A stretch of 64,000 bases of DNA from Siphonodentalium dalli (taxonomy: Eukaryota > Mollusca > Scaphopoda > Gadilida > Siphonodentaliidae): the NCBI GenBank assembly GCA_032622095.1, contig CP136062.1, positions 137,844,351 to 137,908,350 of the forward strand. Reading direction: 5' to 3'. Below are positions 23,937-34,825 of the stretch, one piece after another; within the stretch, counting starts at the first letter, position 1, and each line of letters starts with the position of its first letter. Under the pieces are notes generated by a model. It saw only the letters and a program-made list of their open reading frames with translations, was not told the DNA's origin and did not search any database. Made by a program: the position numbers and the translations under genes.

Positions 23937-24386
23937 GCAAGCCTGCAAATAGCGTGTCTGTCATTTGTATAATGAGGTCCCCAGAGGGTGAATTTAGTGA
24001 CGCTACACTGCATAGTGGGCTAGCATCACTAAATTTACCCTCTGGGGGCCTCATTCTGCTTAGGGCCCTCAACTGCTATGGCAGTCCAAGGATAAGATTG
24101 AAGTTCCCCAGTTGAAGTTGGTGATGTTCACCCATTTGGAGCCTCGATTATGGATTTTATCTTCGGCAAATTAGGGGATATAGAAACTTCCCAGATGGGA
24201 AAACGTAACTAAAAACAATGTTAATTTGATACCATAGTTACTTCCCAGAAAATGAGGTCTAAGCAGAATGAGGTCCCCAGAGGGTGAATTTAGTTATGCT
24301 AGCCCGCTATGCAGGGTAGCATCACTAAATTCACCCTCTGTGGACCTCATTCTGCAAATGACAGACACGCTATTTGCAGGCTTAAG
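23937..24386. repeat. Nested inverted repeat (hairpins within a larger hairpin)
   Basis: The outer arms are AAGCCTGCAAATAGCGTGTC at the left and its complement at the right end. Each outer arm itself contains a hairpin: CCCCAGAGGGTGAATTTAGT pairs locally with ACTAAATTTACCCTCTGGGG, on both sides. The unpaired centre is about 24,065-24,257. This looks like two copies of one foldback element in opposite orientation. Confidence 0.65.
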
Positions 24387-25139
24387 CGCAAATGATTTGT
24401 GATTAAACGTAAACTATTTGCACTTAAGCGCAAAAATTCATAAGTAATTGTATGTCATAATTTGCAAAGTTCTGTCCAATTCTTGTTAAAATATGACTAG
24501 ATTCATAACGGTGATATTTGGTTAAATTTCATACCGAGTTATGTATAATCGAATTATTGAGGGATCGCGGGAGGGACCTGGATCATACGAATGACATATA
24601 TTCATTGCTCCAATTATCTCTTAACATGAGCAATACAAAATGAAGTCACATTTCCGAACCAGTTCCATACAGCAGAACCTGATCTAGAAGATATTAGCGA
24701 AAAAACGTCAAATTCCCTCTTTCAGCTGTCATTTTAACGACCATCTTGGGCGGGGAGTTCCAATTTTACCCTTAAAATGTGGCATTATATCTCTCAGAGT
24801 CATACGAACTGAATATGCCTAATTTTAAATCGTATATTTCATGGTGAGATTAATTGCGACATTTATTAAATAATATAATCACGAAACGCTCTATAAATTT
24901 GGAAAACCCCTTAAAAAGAGGGGTTAAAGTGAAATTTCAGCGTGGCTCCATATCTCATATCTAATATTAAAGAAGATGTACATATGTGCAAAGTTTCATG
25001 CTTTGGTAACAATTTGAACAACTGCCTTGAAAATTTGACTTAATCTACTCTACTATATGTCCTATATATTATAGTGAATATTTATCGTCGTTTGATTTGC
25101 ACCGAGTGAACTCATATTCCAAATCGTCACATCGACATG

Positions 25140-25870
25140 ACATTGGGAACTCCCATGTTTATTTCTATATTTCTGACGTCACGGATTTTGCGAACAAAAT
25201 TGGTGGCCAGCGCCCCTAGCGTTAATTTACGAATTGCTTATAGGTTTGTGTTTTAATCATTAATTTCAAATGAGCTCATTGGTTTGACCTGAAATAGTTG
25301 ATTCCGCTATTAGATATTAGTTTGATAACGATAATCATTGATCGTGGGAAATATTATATTGGTTTAAAATATGTCTATTGATTATTAGTTTTACAATAAG
25401 GTCTATTAATTTTACAATAAGTTATTAGTTTTACAATAAGTTAATGACGGTTTTAGATATAGGTTTTACTATAAGTTATTAGTTTTACAATAAGGTCTAT
25501 TAATTTTACAATAGGTTATTAGTTTTACAATAAGTTAATTACGGTTTTATTTATTAGTTTTACAATGAGTTATTAGTTTTACAATAAGGTCTATTAGTTT
25601 GATAACGATAATCACTGATCGTGAGAAATCGTCTATTGGTTTGAAATATGGCTATTGAAACGAAATGTACGTTTACTAAATATGAGCAAAGCTGTATTAA
25701 TTGTTTGTTATTAGATATTAGTTGAACAATGAATACTATTAAATTAAAATAGAACATTAATTTTGCATCGGTCAACGTTGATTGTGAATCTATATCTGTT
25801 AACACGCAATTGTCTCTTATTGAATCAAAGAACGACCATTGGTTTGAAAATGGAGACTATTGTTTTGAAA
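25140..25870 (-). repeat. Right arm of the long imperfect inverted repeat, with AT-rich tandem block
   Basis: This is the reverse-complement counterpart of 18,850-19,720. Between 25,380 and 25,610 it has gained a tandem array of TTATTAGTTTTACAATAAG-type units, about 20-40 bases long. That array has no counterpart on the left, which explains part of the length difference. Confidence 0.65.
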
Positions 25871-26031
25871 TTGATTGTAGTTGTTTTTACAAACCACCAT
25901 TAACTTTTATTTCGTGTAATTTCCGACCGAATGGCTGCCCATAAACATGCGTGCAGTTAGATATATTGATTGAAGAAATTAAACATGGTCCGAGAATCCA
26001 TCCGAGAACCAAACTGTGAATGTGTTCTTAA

Positions 26032-26500
26032 AGGTACTCAACCCGTAAAGAGGGTCCCCATCTCAACAGATTCCAACAACAACAATCCGATCGGAGGGTC
26101 CTATATTACTATTTCTTTGGCTTTGGGGGTAAAAAATATTTGATTCGAGTCGAGGAACCCATCAAACAAAGCTCAGAGTTATTAGATATTGATTTTTGAA
26201 AATCCTTATGTTCTCGAGATGAGTACTTATAACTGCCGTCAATTTGGTAACATGCTCGAGATTTTACGCCAAAATTCTATTCAAACAGACAAGGATGGAT
26301 AACTCTATAATCAAGTGGTAATAATTGACTACGTACTGGGCCAGAAAGAATTCCCGATAATGAAAAATAATAGATTTCTAAAATCGATATCTAACAAATC
26401 TGAGCTTTGATGGGTGACTTCCTCGACTCGAATCAAATATTTTTGACCCCCGAAGCCATTGAAATAGTAATTGAGAGGAGTTTTATCGGGTTGAGTACCT
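26032..26500. mobile_element. TTAA-flanked MITE with AGGTACTCAACCCG ends
   Basis: The ends are AGGTACTCAACCCG and CGGGTTGAGTACCT, with TTAA immediately outside both (26,028-26,031 and 26,501-26,504). Inner parts also pair: TTTGATTCGAGTCGAGGAA at the left and TCCTCGACTCGAATCAAA at the right. The element is 469 bases and non-coding. It is probably piggyBac-type by target site. Internal text resembles 31.23-31.74 kb and 22.36-22.77 kb. Confidence 0.8.
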
Positions 26501-26581
26501 TTAAGCTAGCGCTTTCAGCAATTGTTTGCATCTTCAGGCTTCACATTCGCGCGATTACATTTCTTCAATCAATATATACAT

Positions 26582-26584
<3 letters not shown>

Positions 26585-26655
<71 letters not shown>
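26585..26655. repeat. (TA)n microsatellite
   Basis: An uninterrupted run of about 35 TA dinucleotides. The YIYIY-type translations across it are artefacts. Confidence 0.95.
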
Positions 26656-26659
<4 letters not shown>

Positions 26660-26723
26660 GTTCAAACAAATTCAGATGTGACTTGCATATAGGAGAAGGC
26701 TTCAGAAGTAGCTGACATACCTA

Positions 26724-26919
26724 CAGTAATGCCCGACGTATATGACCCTTTAACCACAGCAGAATTATGGGAAATTTTCAGGATTTAGTCGGAAATATGG
26801 CTTGCTGCCATTCATCGGAAATCTCTCAGTGAGAGCTTTCCGGTGAATGGCAGCAAGCCATATTTCCGACTAAATCCTGAAAAAAATTCCCACACATATA
26901 TATACGTCGGGCATTACTG
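26724..26919. mobile_element. Tc1/mariner-like MITE, TIR CAGTAATGCCC, copy 2
   Basis: A 196-base foldback with CAGTAATGCCC and GGGCATTACTG ends and TA outside both (26,722-26,723 and 26,920-26,921). It shares the AACCACAGCAGAATTATGGG and GACTAAATCCTGAAAA blocks with the 135-base copy at 8,835, but has a longer centre (GGCTTGCTGCCATTCA and its complement). Confidence 0.8.
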
Positions 26920-27100
26920 TATCAGTATGAAGGTTAAAGATACGGGTGGCGTTGGCGGTGGGAATATGCTGTTAAAATATTTACCTCCGTCAAAAATCGC
27001 CATAAACAGAAAGAATAGTAAAATATAGACAGGCTTTGTTCTTACGCCAATCAGAAATATGGCATAAACAGTATGTTATTGTAAAATGTAAGTCATTAGT

Positions 27101-28060
27101 CATTTTTCACGAATTTTCAGCTCGTTAGCGCGATAACTTCAACAAACGTTATCCGATTTGATTGAAATTTGGTATATAGGTGTCTCCTAAGAATATCTCG
27201 GACGAGTTCGAAAACCGGCCTTGTCCGATAAAATTTGATAGAGTTATGGCCCTTAATTAGTCATTTTTCACGAATTTTCAGCTCGTTAGCGCGATAACTT
27301 CAACAAACGTTATCCGATTTGATTGAAATTTAGTATATAGGTGTCTCCCAAGAATATCTCGACGAGTTCGAAAACCGGCCTGGTCTGATAAAATTTGATA
27401 GAGTTATGGCCTTTAATTAGTCATTTTTCACGAATTTTCAGCTCGTTAGCGCGATAACTTCAACAAACGTTATCCGATTTGATTGAAATTTGGTGTATAG
27501 GTGTCTCCCAAGAATATCTCGGTCGAGTTCGAAAACCGGCCAGGTCCGATAAAATTTGATAGAGTTATGGCCCTTAATTAGTCATTTTCACAAATTTTCA
27601 GCTCGTTAGCGCGATAATTTAACAAACATCATCCTATTTGATTGAAATTTTGATATATAGGTGTCTCCCAAGTATACCTCGGACGAGTTAGAAAACCGGC
27701 CCGGTCCGATAAAATTTGATAGAGTTATGGTCCTTAAGTAGTCATTTTGTACGAATTTTGAGCTCGTTAGCGCGATAACTTAAACAAACGGCATCCGATT
27801 CAACTAAAATTTGGTATATTAGTGTCTTCCAATAATATCCTGGACGAGTTCGAAAAATTTGATAGAGTTATGGCCCTTAATTAGTAATTTTTCGTGAATA
27901 TTTAGCTCGTTAGCGCGATAACTTCAACAAACGTCCTCCGATTTGTTTAAAATTTGGAATAGACATACTTGCCAAGAATATTTCGGACGAGTTCGAAAAC
28001 CAGCCTGGCCCGATAAAATTTGATAGAGTTATGGCCCTTAATTAGTCATTTTTCGATTTT
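27101..28060 (+). repeat. 161-bp tandem satellite, about six units
   Basis: CATTTTTCACGAATTTTCAG blocks begin at about 27,101, 27,262, 27,422, 27,583, 27,743, 27,886 and 28,047: a period of 160-161 with one unit shortened by about 17. Each unit contains CTCGTTAGCGCGATAACTT, ATCCGATTTGATTGAAATTT, GACGAGTTCGAAAACCGGCC and TTGATAGAGTTATGGCCC. Divergence rises from the left units to the right. No unit has a long open frame. Confidence 0.9.
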
Positions 28061-29270
28061 ACCTATTAGTTAGTCTATATACCGATACTGATGCACACCA
28101 ATTGGCGGTATCCACCGGCGGTAAGCCACCGAAAACGAGACACAGCATCTCTGATGCCACCTCTTGTTTACCTTTGTGCTCAAATTAGTTATAATATCTG
28201 ATGTACCACATGCACATTCCAATGTCAGCATCTTTGCATTACTCCTGTTTAAATTCGCGCACTACTATGTTTCGCGCACCACGCGAACAAAGTTAATCGA
28301 ATCAACTGAGAAAATAGGAGGGTTATGATAATGAGTTGAATGTTATGTATATACTATACGAAATATATATATAACTGTGGGCAGTTATTTAACAGCTGTG
28401 TTCGAGTGTAAACGATAAAGCAATATCGATTTGGCAATATTAGACACCTATCGCACAATGAACGACAACAGATCATCATTACGAATAGGGTACCGTACTA
28501 TACATGTACGTCACTGGAATTTGTGTTCTTTCTATTCGTCGTCGTTTTTTCCATATCCGTTGTTACGATTACAGATTTGGATTTTAAACAAAATTCACCC
28601 ATACATCATAATTATAGTAATAAGTTCGCGATGTTCCCATCTCCTCAATGTGGGAGATGACTCTGAGATTATGTCCTTAAATTGTGATCGCAATATGACC
28701 TTAATTTTTACCTGCATGTATTAGTTGTAATCAAATCATTCGTCGTCGTGAAACACGAGAATCTTGCGAAACACAAAGCGCTAATAAATAAGCTATTACC
28801 TGACGCCAACATAATTAAGTACAAAATAATCATGGCATGCATGACCATAATTCCCTTACTGCAAGTGGCAAGCACGATTGTCTCACAAAATATATTGCCT
28901 GCTTTTAAACTTTCCACGCAGAAGTGAGTCGAACACTGCTTTTTTCGCCACATCAAAACATAAATAACAACAAACACTCTTTGTGCATGGTTACATGTTA
29001 ATTGCTGTGAACATGACCCGACGTTTCGTTTAGAGACGATCAGTTCTGGAAGTCATGTCATGGTATATAAAGTCCGTATCTATTGTTGTAAACATAACAA
29101 TGCTGCATTTGGTCGTTATCCATGGTATTGGGTAAAATGTCATCCATGTTCACAAAACTGGTAAAGAGACACAAATTTCGCTGAAAAAGGTAAAAAAAAA
29201 AAAAAACACCCTGGTTTGATCAAGTCTCGTTAATTAAACGCATGACACTAGACGTTTAAGTCAGTTTAGA
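28061..29270. other. No recognisable feature
   Basis: AT-rich intergenic DNA. Open frames of up to 97 codons occur but show no motif, and several hydrophobic ones are typical of AT-rich sequence. Confidence 0.4.
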
Positions 29271-29374
29271 CAATATAGCGGTCCCCACGCCATTTACTTG
29301 CACACAAGACTGTTACCAGCAAAGCTCGTTAAACCATAAATTACAACCAATAACAACGCAACGCTCTTAATTAA

Positions 29375-31144
29375 CTCTTTCGCTGCCACCCGCCACCACA
29401 GACGTACCCCCAGTGCCACGCATCCTGTACATATATCCATGTATTTCAGGTATATATGGGTAATACATTATATCTCAAGCAGTTTCTAATATAATTAGTA
29501 GAAACTTCACATGTATATAGACGTAGGTATACCCTGTCGAATGCCACCGTGGACACGCCCACCAAGGTCACGTGACATTGGCGGTCATCTTGAATTAGTG
29601 GCTATTTGCCGGTATATGTACAGTTTGTGTGGGTATGAATGGGTGTGTTGTTTATTTTCTAATTTTCAACCCAATTATACGATGTCCAACAGTAAGGTAC
29701 ACGGGATTAACCTATATGAACCCACTTTGGACATAAAATAGGTCACGTGACCTTGGCGTCCATCTTGGATTTATGCAAGTTGCCACCTATTTGTAGCAAA
29801 ATGGGATACAATGGCGCACTTTGTTGAGTTCTTCACATGTATATAGACATAGGTATACCCTGTCGAATGCCGCCGTGGACACGCCCACCAAGGTCACGTG
29901 ACATTGGCGGTCATCTTGGATTAGTGGCTATTTGCCGGTATATGTACAGTTTGTGTGGGTATGAATGGGTGTGTTGTTTATTTTCTAATTTTCAACCCAA
30001 TTATACGATGTCCAACAGTAAGGTACACGGGAGTAACCTATATGAACCCACTTTGGACATAAAATAGGTCACGTGACCTTGGCGTCCATCTTGGATTTAT
30101 GCAAGTTGCCACCTATTTGTAGCAAAATGGGATACAATGGCGCACTTTGTTGAGTTCGTGCTTTAGTTGCTTGAATTTTTCCTGATAGGTACAATTCCAA
30201 ATATAGATATATATATATAACCATACCCATATGTATATATACCTACAGGGGGACATATGACCCGGCTCTGCCCCTTATAAGTCACGTGATCTTGACGGCC
30301 ATCTTGAATTTCATGAAATTTGGGTTTTACGATGATTTATGTGAATTATATGGGTCACGCGGGCGTACGCATTGTCAACTCACCAGCATAATTAATTTAG
30401 TTGCTTGTTATCACCACTGGAAAACGATACAATAGACAAGGGTTGTTCAAAACCAGTAAAGGTGTATTATAAATAATAGGTATAAGTATCTTATGCGCCG
30501 CAGGCGCCCCTCGATCATTAGAGTATAGAGGTTAGTTACCCACCCACCACCCTATCCCGCCACCCATATATTATCTTATGCGCCGCAGGCGCCCCTATAG
30601 AGGCTACTGCCCACATAAATAATAGGTATAAGTATCTTATGCGCCACAGACGCCCCTCGATCATTAGAGTATAGAGGTTAGTTACCCACCCATGCACCTC
30701 CCCATCCCGCCACCCATAGTATCGTATGCGCCGCAGGCGCCCCTATAGAGGCTACTGCCACATAAATATTAGGTATAAGTATATTATGCGCCGCAGGCGC
30801 CCCTCGATCATTAGAGTATAGAGGTAATAACAATAACTTCTTCAGTCCTGAGTCTTTTGCGAGCAGCCATTTTCGACTGATAACCACGTGCTAACAACAA
30901 TGACGCAATATTCCGGCTCGGACTGTACTCCCATAACGTCAGAAATAGCACGACCTTGAGGACATTGTCGCTTTAAATTGTTCGCGCGCAACAGTACTAC
31001 AGATAAATACATTGTACACTGTCAAACATGCCGGAAAGAATAGAGTTATATCCCATACATTAGACTATACATACCAAATTCGCAAAAATGCGCGATTGGC
31101 AGCTCTTCGAAGTTCGCATTTATGCGCGTTTGGCAGCGAAAGAG
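29375..31144 (-). mobile_element. piggyBac-like MITE, copy 2 (inverted)
   Basis: The ends and internal order match the copy at 11,774 in reverse: CTCTTTCGCTGCCA at 29,375 and TGGCAGCGAAAGAG ending at 31,144. Its interior contains the GGGGCGCC array (30,478-30,830) and two near-identical blocks of about 330 bases (29,511-29,810 and 29,837-30,150) with GTCACGTGACC. The unoccupied site in copy B of the duplication (61,010-61,030) reads CGCTCTTAACAGTG. Here the left border reads TTAATTAA and the right border has no TTAA, so the footprint is not a simple TTAA duplication. Confidence 0.85.
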
Positions 31145-31998
31145 CAGTGTTGCGTTGTTATCGGTTGGATCACCATGAAGTCCCTCTGACTGGACTATCT
31201 ATTGTAGTATTCCTTGATTACTGTTTCTTCGGCTTCTGTGATGATCAATATTTAATTTTAGTCGAGAAACCCGCCGTTCAACGCACATAGTTATTAGATT
31301 TCGATTTTTGAAACATATTAGTTTTCTCCACATCGAATTACATATATGAAATTTCACAGCACGTTTCATCGTAAATGTTAATAAATTACTTCTTTCACGT
31401 GTGAAGGACGTGTTATTAATGACTTGTCTATTTTCATGAATAAAACATAATTACTGAATCGGGAATAAGTTTACCTTTGTATCCGCATGCATATAACAAG
31501 ACACTGTCAATTGTGATGTTTCTGGCGATAATTTGGTCGTCTTTTATTCCGATAATCATTTCATATCCACCACATGCAGCCACCGCGAACCATCATGACC
31601 TTGCGAAATCTCGATCGTTACGGCGTCCGATCATGTTCGTGTATATTTTCCGGTATATTTTTGCTTGGCTGACAAATATTTTAGGTGTAAAAAATAAATA
31701 TATTTCAAAAATCGAAATCTAACAACTCTTGAGCTTAAAGTGATGTGAAACACCCCGGTATGGTGATCAAATAGAAATTGAGAATAATTTTGTTCAATGT
31801 AGTAATTTTTAGAATTATTATATCTAAATAGACAACACACACAGTCATTCGTATGTATTCATTAATGCAGTTACTCTCGATGGCGAATCGTTTTCGTTAT
31901 TTTATCGCCGATAGATGTGTCCCGAATCAAGTAGTAAATATTTACAATTTAGCTTTGTTCAAACGATGTTTTCTTTGGAGTTTGATGGTCGATTTGCT

Positions 31999-32121
31999 TA
32001 AAATTTTCGGCGGTGTTAGTAGAATGTTACATTCCTCCTGTTGGCATAGCGCCCGACTAGTAGTCGGGCGCTATGCCAACAGGAGGAATGTAACATTCTA
32101 CTAACACCGCCGAAAATTTTA
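31999..32121. repeat. Perfect 123-base palindrome (61-base arms, 1-base spacer)
   Basis: The arms are AAAATTTTCGGCGGTG...GCGCCCGACTA and its exact reverse complement, centred on G at 32,060. The diverged homologue at about 41,740 is not palindromic, and copy B (about 61,870) lacks this part altogether. The palindrome therefore arose in copy A by inverted duplication of local sequence. Confidence 0.85.
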
Positions 32122-33088
32122 GTAGTCGACGACTACTAACTTTCAGTTTCACGCACCCGAACAAGTACATAATATGTCTTTAAGTAGGTTCCTCGACTCA
32201 AATCAAATATATTTTATACCTGAAGCCGAAGAAATCGTAAATTGTGGGTGCTAAATATGACAGGGTGTCTTTAATCAGCCCTGGATTATATTTTCCCAGA
32301 AAGTCAAACAACATCATGCACTTGATTTGTGTTTTTCTTTGTCATCTTGCTTATGTTTGAATATTTTGTATCTCTCCCAGATAATTTCTTTCCCTTGAGA
32401 TCATTGTCCGGTTTTACTTTTGTTCGTTTTGTGTGGCATCCCGGCTCATTACAATTATAATCACACGTGTACATATGGCTGACAATGCATACCTGTGGTA
32501 ACCATGTCGGGTTCGTGGTCCGCCTACAATAATTGATGTCTTCGATTAAGTTTTAACTGTTAAGGGGGAGACGCACGTTTTGCATACATCCAGCCAAAAA
32601 TGGCTAGAGGTTTTCAACAAAGAATTTTTCTGTGTCTATCGGGCGAAAAATCTTGAATTTCACATATCATCTTCACATCTTCATTGTATGTAGAATCTGA
32701 GCAATTATTAAGAGACGACAAAAACAATGGATTTTAAAACATTTGAGAGGTTGAACAGATTAGTTTCTTTCTTGTCCCTTTCGGTACCAAGAACTGCTCG
32801 AATAATGTATAATGCCGCACAACATTCCAACCATAACAATTGTATGGCTTATCGACTTGGCTCTATATGAGAGGAGGCTTCATTTGTATCATAATGTTGG
32901 GTTAGGTTTTTAATTGCATAATATAGCATCATACCCCCATATATTATAATGAAGAATATGGCAGTCGCAACTATTCCATACATACTGATCATATGCAGGG
33001 CGGTCCACTCAAGCAGGGAGCAATACGCCCTGTCATTAACTCGCGGCATCCACCAGGTCCGATTCCGTGGTTTCAGAGATTCATTCAG

Positions 33089-33228
33089 CCCCGGTTCCGT
33101 GGTTTTAGTGCTACAGGTCAAAGTTCTGGAGTAGCATTTCCATATATGGAGCTTTTGAATATTCATGACTTCCATATATGGAAATACTACTCCAGAACGT
33201 TGTCCTGTAGCACTAAAACCACGGAACC
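33089..33228. mobile_element. Foldback MITE (CGGTTCCGTGGTTTTAG ends), copy A
   Basis: CCGGTTCCGTGGTTTTAGTG at the left pairs with CACTAAAACCACGGAACCGG at the right. The inner TTCCATATATGGA palindromes also pair. The same element sits at about 62,063-62,204 in copy B, so it predates the duplication. Confidence 0.75.
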
Positions 33229-33885
33229 GGACCTGGTGGGTCCAATATGGCCGCGAGTTAGTGACAGGGAGGATCGACTGAAATTATGCCACAGAGATAT
33301 GTGGTGGTCAGCTTTAACTTGGTTGTGAACCCATGACCCAAAACTCAGCTCGGCCAATTGTTTCATTAATCAACAGGCATGACATGAACTTTCTCAAATA
33401 TAGAACATTATTTATGGCTAGTTGCCTTTCTAAACGAAAATAATCATTAAATTTTACGAATCAAGCATAATTAAGTCTCCTCTTACGATCTTCAGACATA
33501 ATATCATCGATATATCAACTGAACTTTAAAAAAAAATCAATTGTACAGAAGTTCTTGGTACCTGAAAACAGTACAATTTAAAATATTGTTCATGCCATAA
33601 AGTGAAGTAAATAAGGTAATCCAATGGTTCGATGGATCTTCAATATTGTGTCACAATAATCGTTTGTACCAAATTTCACAAAGAAAATCCATTCAGAAAT
33701 ACAAAGAAATTTTGGCAAAACGTGCGTCTGACCCTTAGACATTGCAGTAATTTTCAAATAAATGTAAAATAACGGACAAACTCTTGTCGAGACGTCCAAC
33801 TGTCAAGGGTTCATTGCATCCAATGTCATATATATGTACATCGTCATGGACAAAATACACCTGTGACACCTGTGGCCTGCACGAC

Positions 33886-34385
33886 TCAAACGATGATCTT
33901 CTTAGTATGAATATCGGTGTAATAGTCCACATAAGCCTTAACCAACTCCTCCGTAGTTATAATATGATAGCCCTCAAGTCTAAAGCCAAATAGTGATAAG
34001 TTCCACTCATCGGGGTGAACAATGTACCCATCTCTGTTTAAATCGAGGGCACTAACTCTCGCCGACATTGCCATTTCGAAGAAATAATTAACGTCATGTT
34101 CTTCCATATCCAACAAATAATCGATAAACATTTCAAATGTGTCGCTGGTTTGTCTATCAAGAACATCGTCTTTCAGATAAAGGAACATGTCTCCACAGTA
34201 CTGTTTGGCATGCCGTCTGGACTTGCGCATTGCTCTGATTTGTCTGATGCATGATGAATTGTTTTGTTCCTCCAAAGTAACGACCCCATCGTTATTGAGG
34301 TCAAATTGTTTGAACCAATGCGTCCATCTATTCATCATAACCTTGTTGTCTTCTTTTGTATGCCAGTCGTACATAGCAGCCGATT
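33886..34385 (-). CDS. Secreted EF-hand calcium-binding protein, terminal exon (copy A)
   Basis: This 500-base minus-strand exon begins after a strong acceptor (TTTTTTTATCTTTAG) and ends at a stop. It encodes about 165 residues. Two canonical EF-hand loops are visible: DLNNDGVVTLEE near the start and DLNRDGYIVHPDE about 88 residues later. The helices and spacing are reminiscent of invertebrate sarcoplasmic calcium-binding proteins, with the middle EF-hands degenerate. I infer calcium binding from the intact loops and infer the family more loosely. The phase at the acceptor (codon split after base 1) fits the upstream exon at 40,686-40,791, giving a 201-residue secreted product. Copy B (62,842-63,341) differs at only about 14 of 162 residues, mostly conservative, with no stop or frameshift, which suggests the gene is functional. 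Confidence 0.75.
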
Positions 34386-34424
34386 CTAAAGATAAAAAAA
34401 ATGAGTGTAAGCATCATCGTCATC

Positions 34425-34517
34425 AAATCATCATCATCATCATCATCATCACCATTACCATAGCAGGGTCATCATCATCAACATCATCATCATCATCACC
34501 ACCATAATCATCATCAG

Positions 34518-34549
<32 letters not shown>

Positions 34550-34610
34550 CCACCACCATAATAATCATCATCATCATCATCATAATCACACCACCCCCTT
34601 CACCACCATC
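34425..34610. repeat. (ATC)n microsatellite in the EF-hand gene intron
   Basis: An imperfect ATC/ACC trinucleotide tract lies immediately upstream of the exon (minus-strand sense). The homologous tract in copy B is much longer (63,365-63,760). Poly-Met and poly-His translations across it are artefacts. Confidence 0.9.
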
Positions 34611-34825
34611 GTGCAGTTTGGTCAAGGTTACAGTGGTGTAAATATGGATTGGAGCGCCCTTGAGTGGATGTGGGGATATATAGGAGATATTAAAATAGAC
34701 AATGTGTCCAGACTGGTGATTAGCCTGTGTGTTTTTTTGGCATAACAAATACAAAACACATCTACCCTATAAATTCCCGTAGGTAAAATAGATATTGACA
34801 CAGGATTTAACCCTTTGTAGTAAGT

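Larger units (their letters stand above)
29271..34825. repeat. Segmental duplication, copy A
   Basis: It matches 60,925-64,000 in the same orientation from ATATAGCGGTCCCCACGCCA onward and runs up to the window edge of copy B, so the true length is unknown. Relative to copy B it has three gains: a 1.77-kb MITE (29,375-31,144), a 123-base palindrome (31,999-32,121) and about 780 extra bases at roughly 32,310-33,085. Both copies carry the terminal exon of an EF-hand gene. A diverged third piece of the region (about 31,737-32,150) lies at 41,465-41,830. Confidence 0.9.

Noticed and set aside
26407-26715. 102-codon frame with a long YIYI stretch
   Set aside because: It runs through the end of a MITE and a (TA)n microsatellite.
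27101-28060. CRISPR-like regular spacing
   Set aside because: The whole 161-base unit repeats, with no unique spacers, in a eukaryotic genome. It is a satellite.
31477-31722. Signal-peptide-like frame (MFLAIIWSSFIPIIIS) shared by both duplicates (also 61,355-61,558), with an in-frame 3-base length difference
   Set aside because: Tempting as a conserved exon, but the surrounding DNA has the inner text of the TTAA-flanked MITE family and copy B stops early. Shared duplication explains the conservation.
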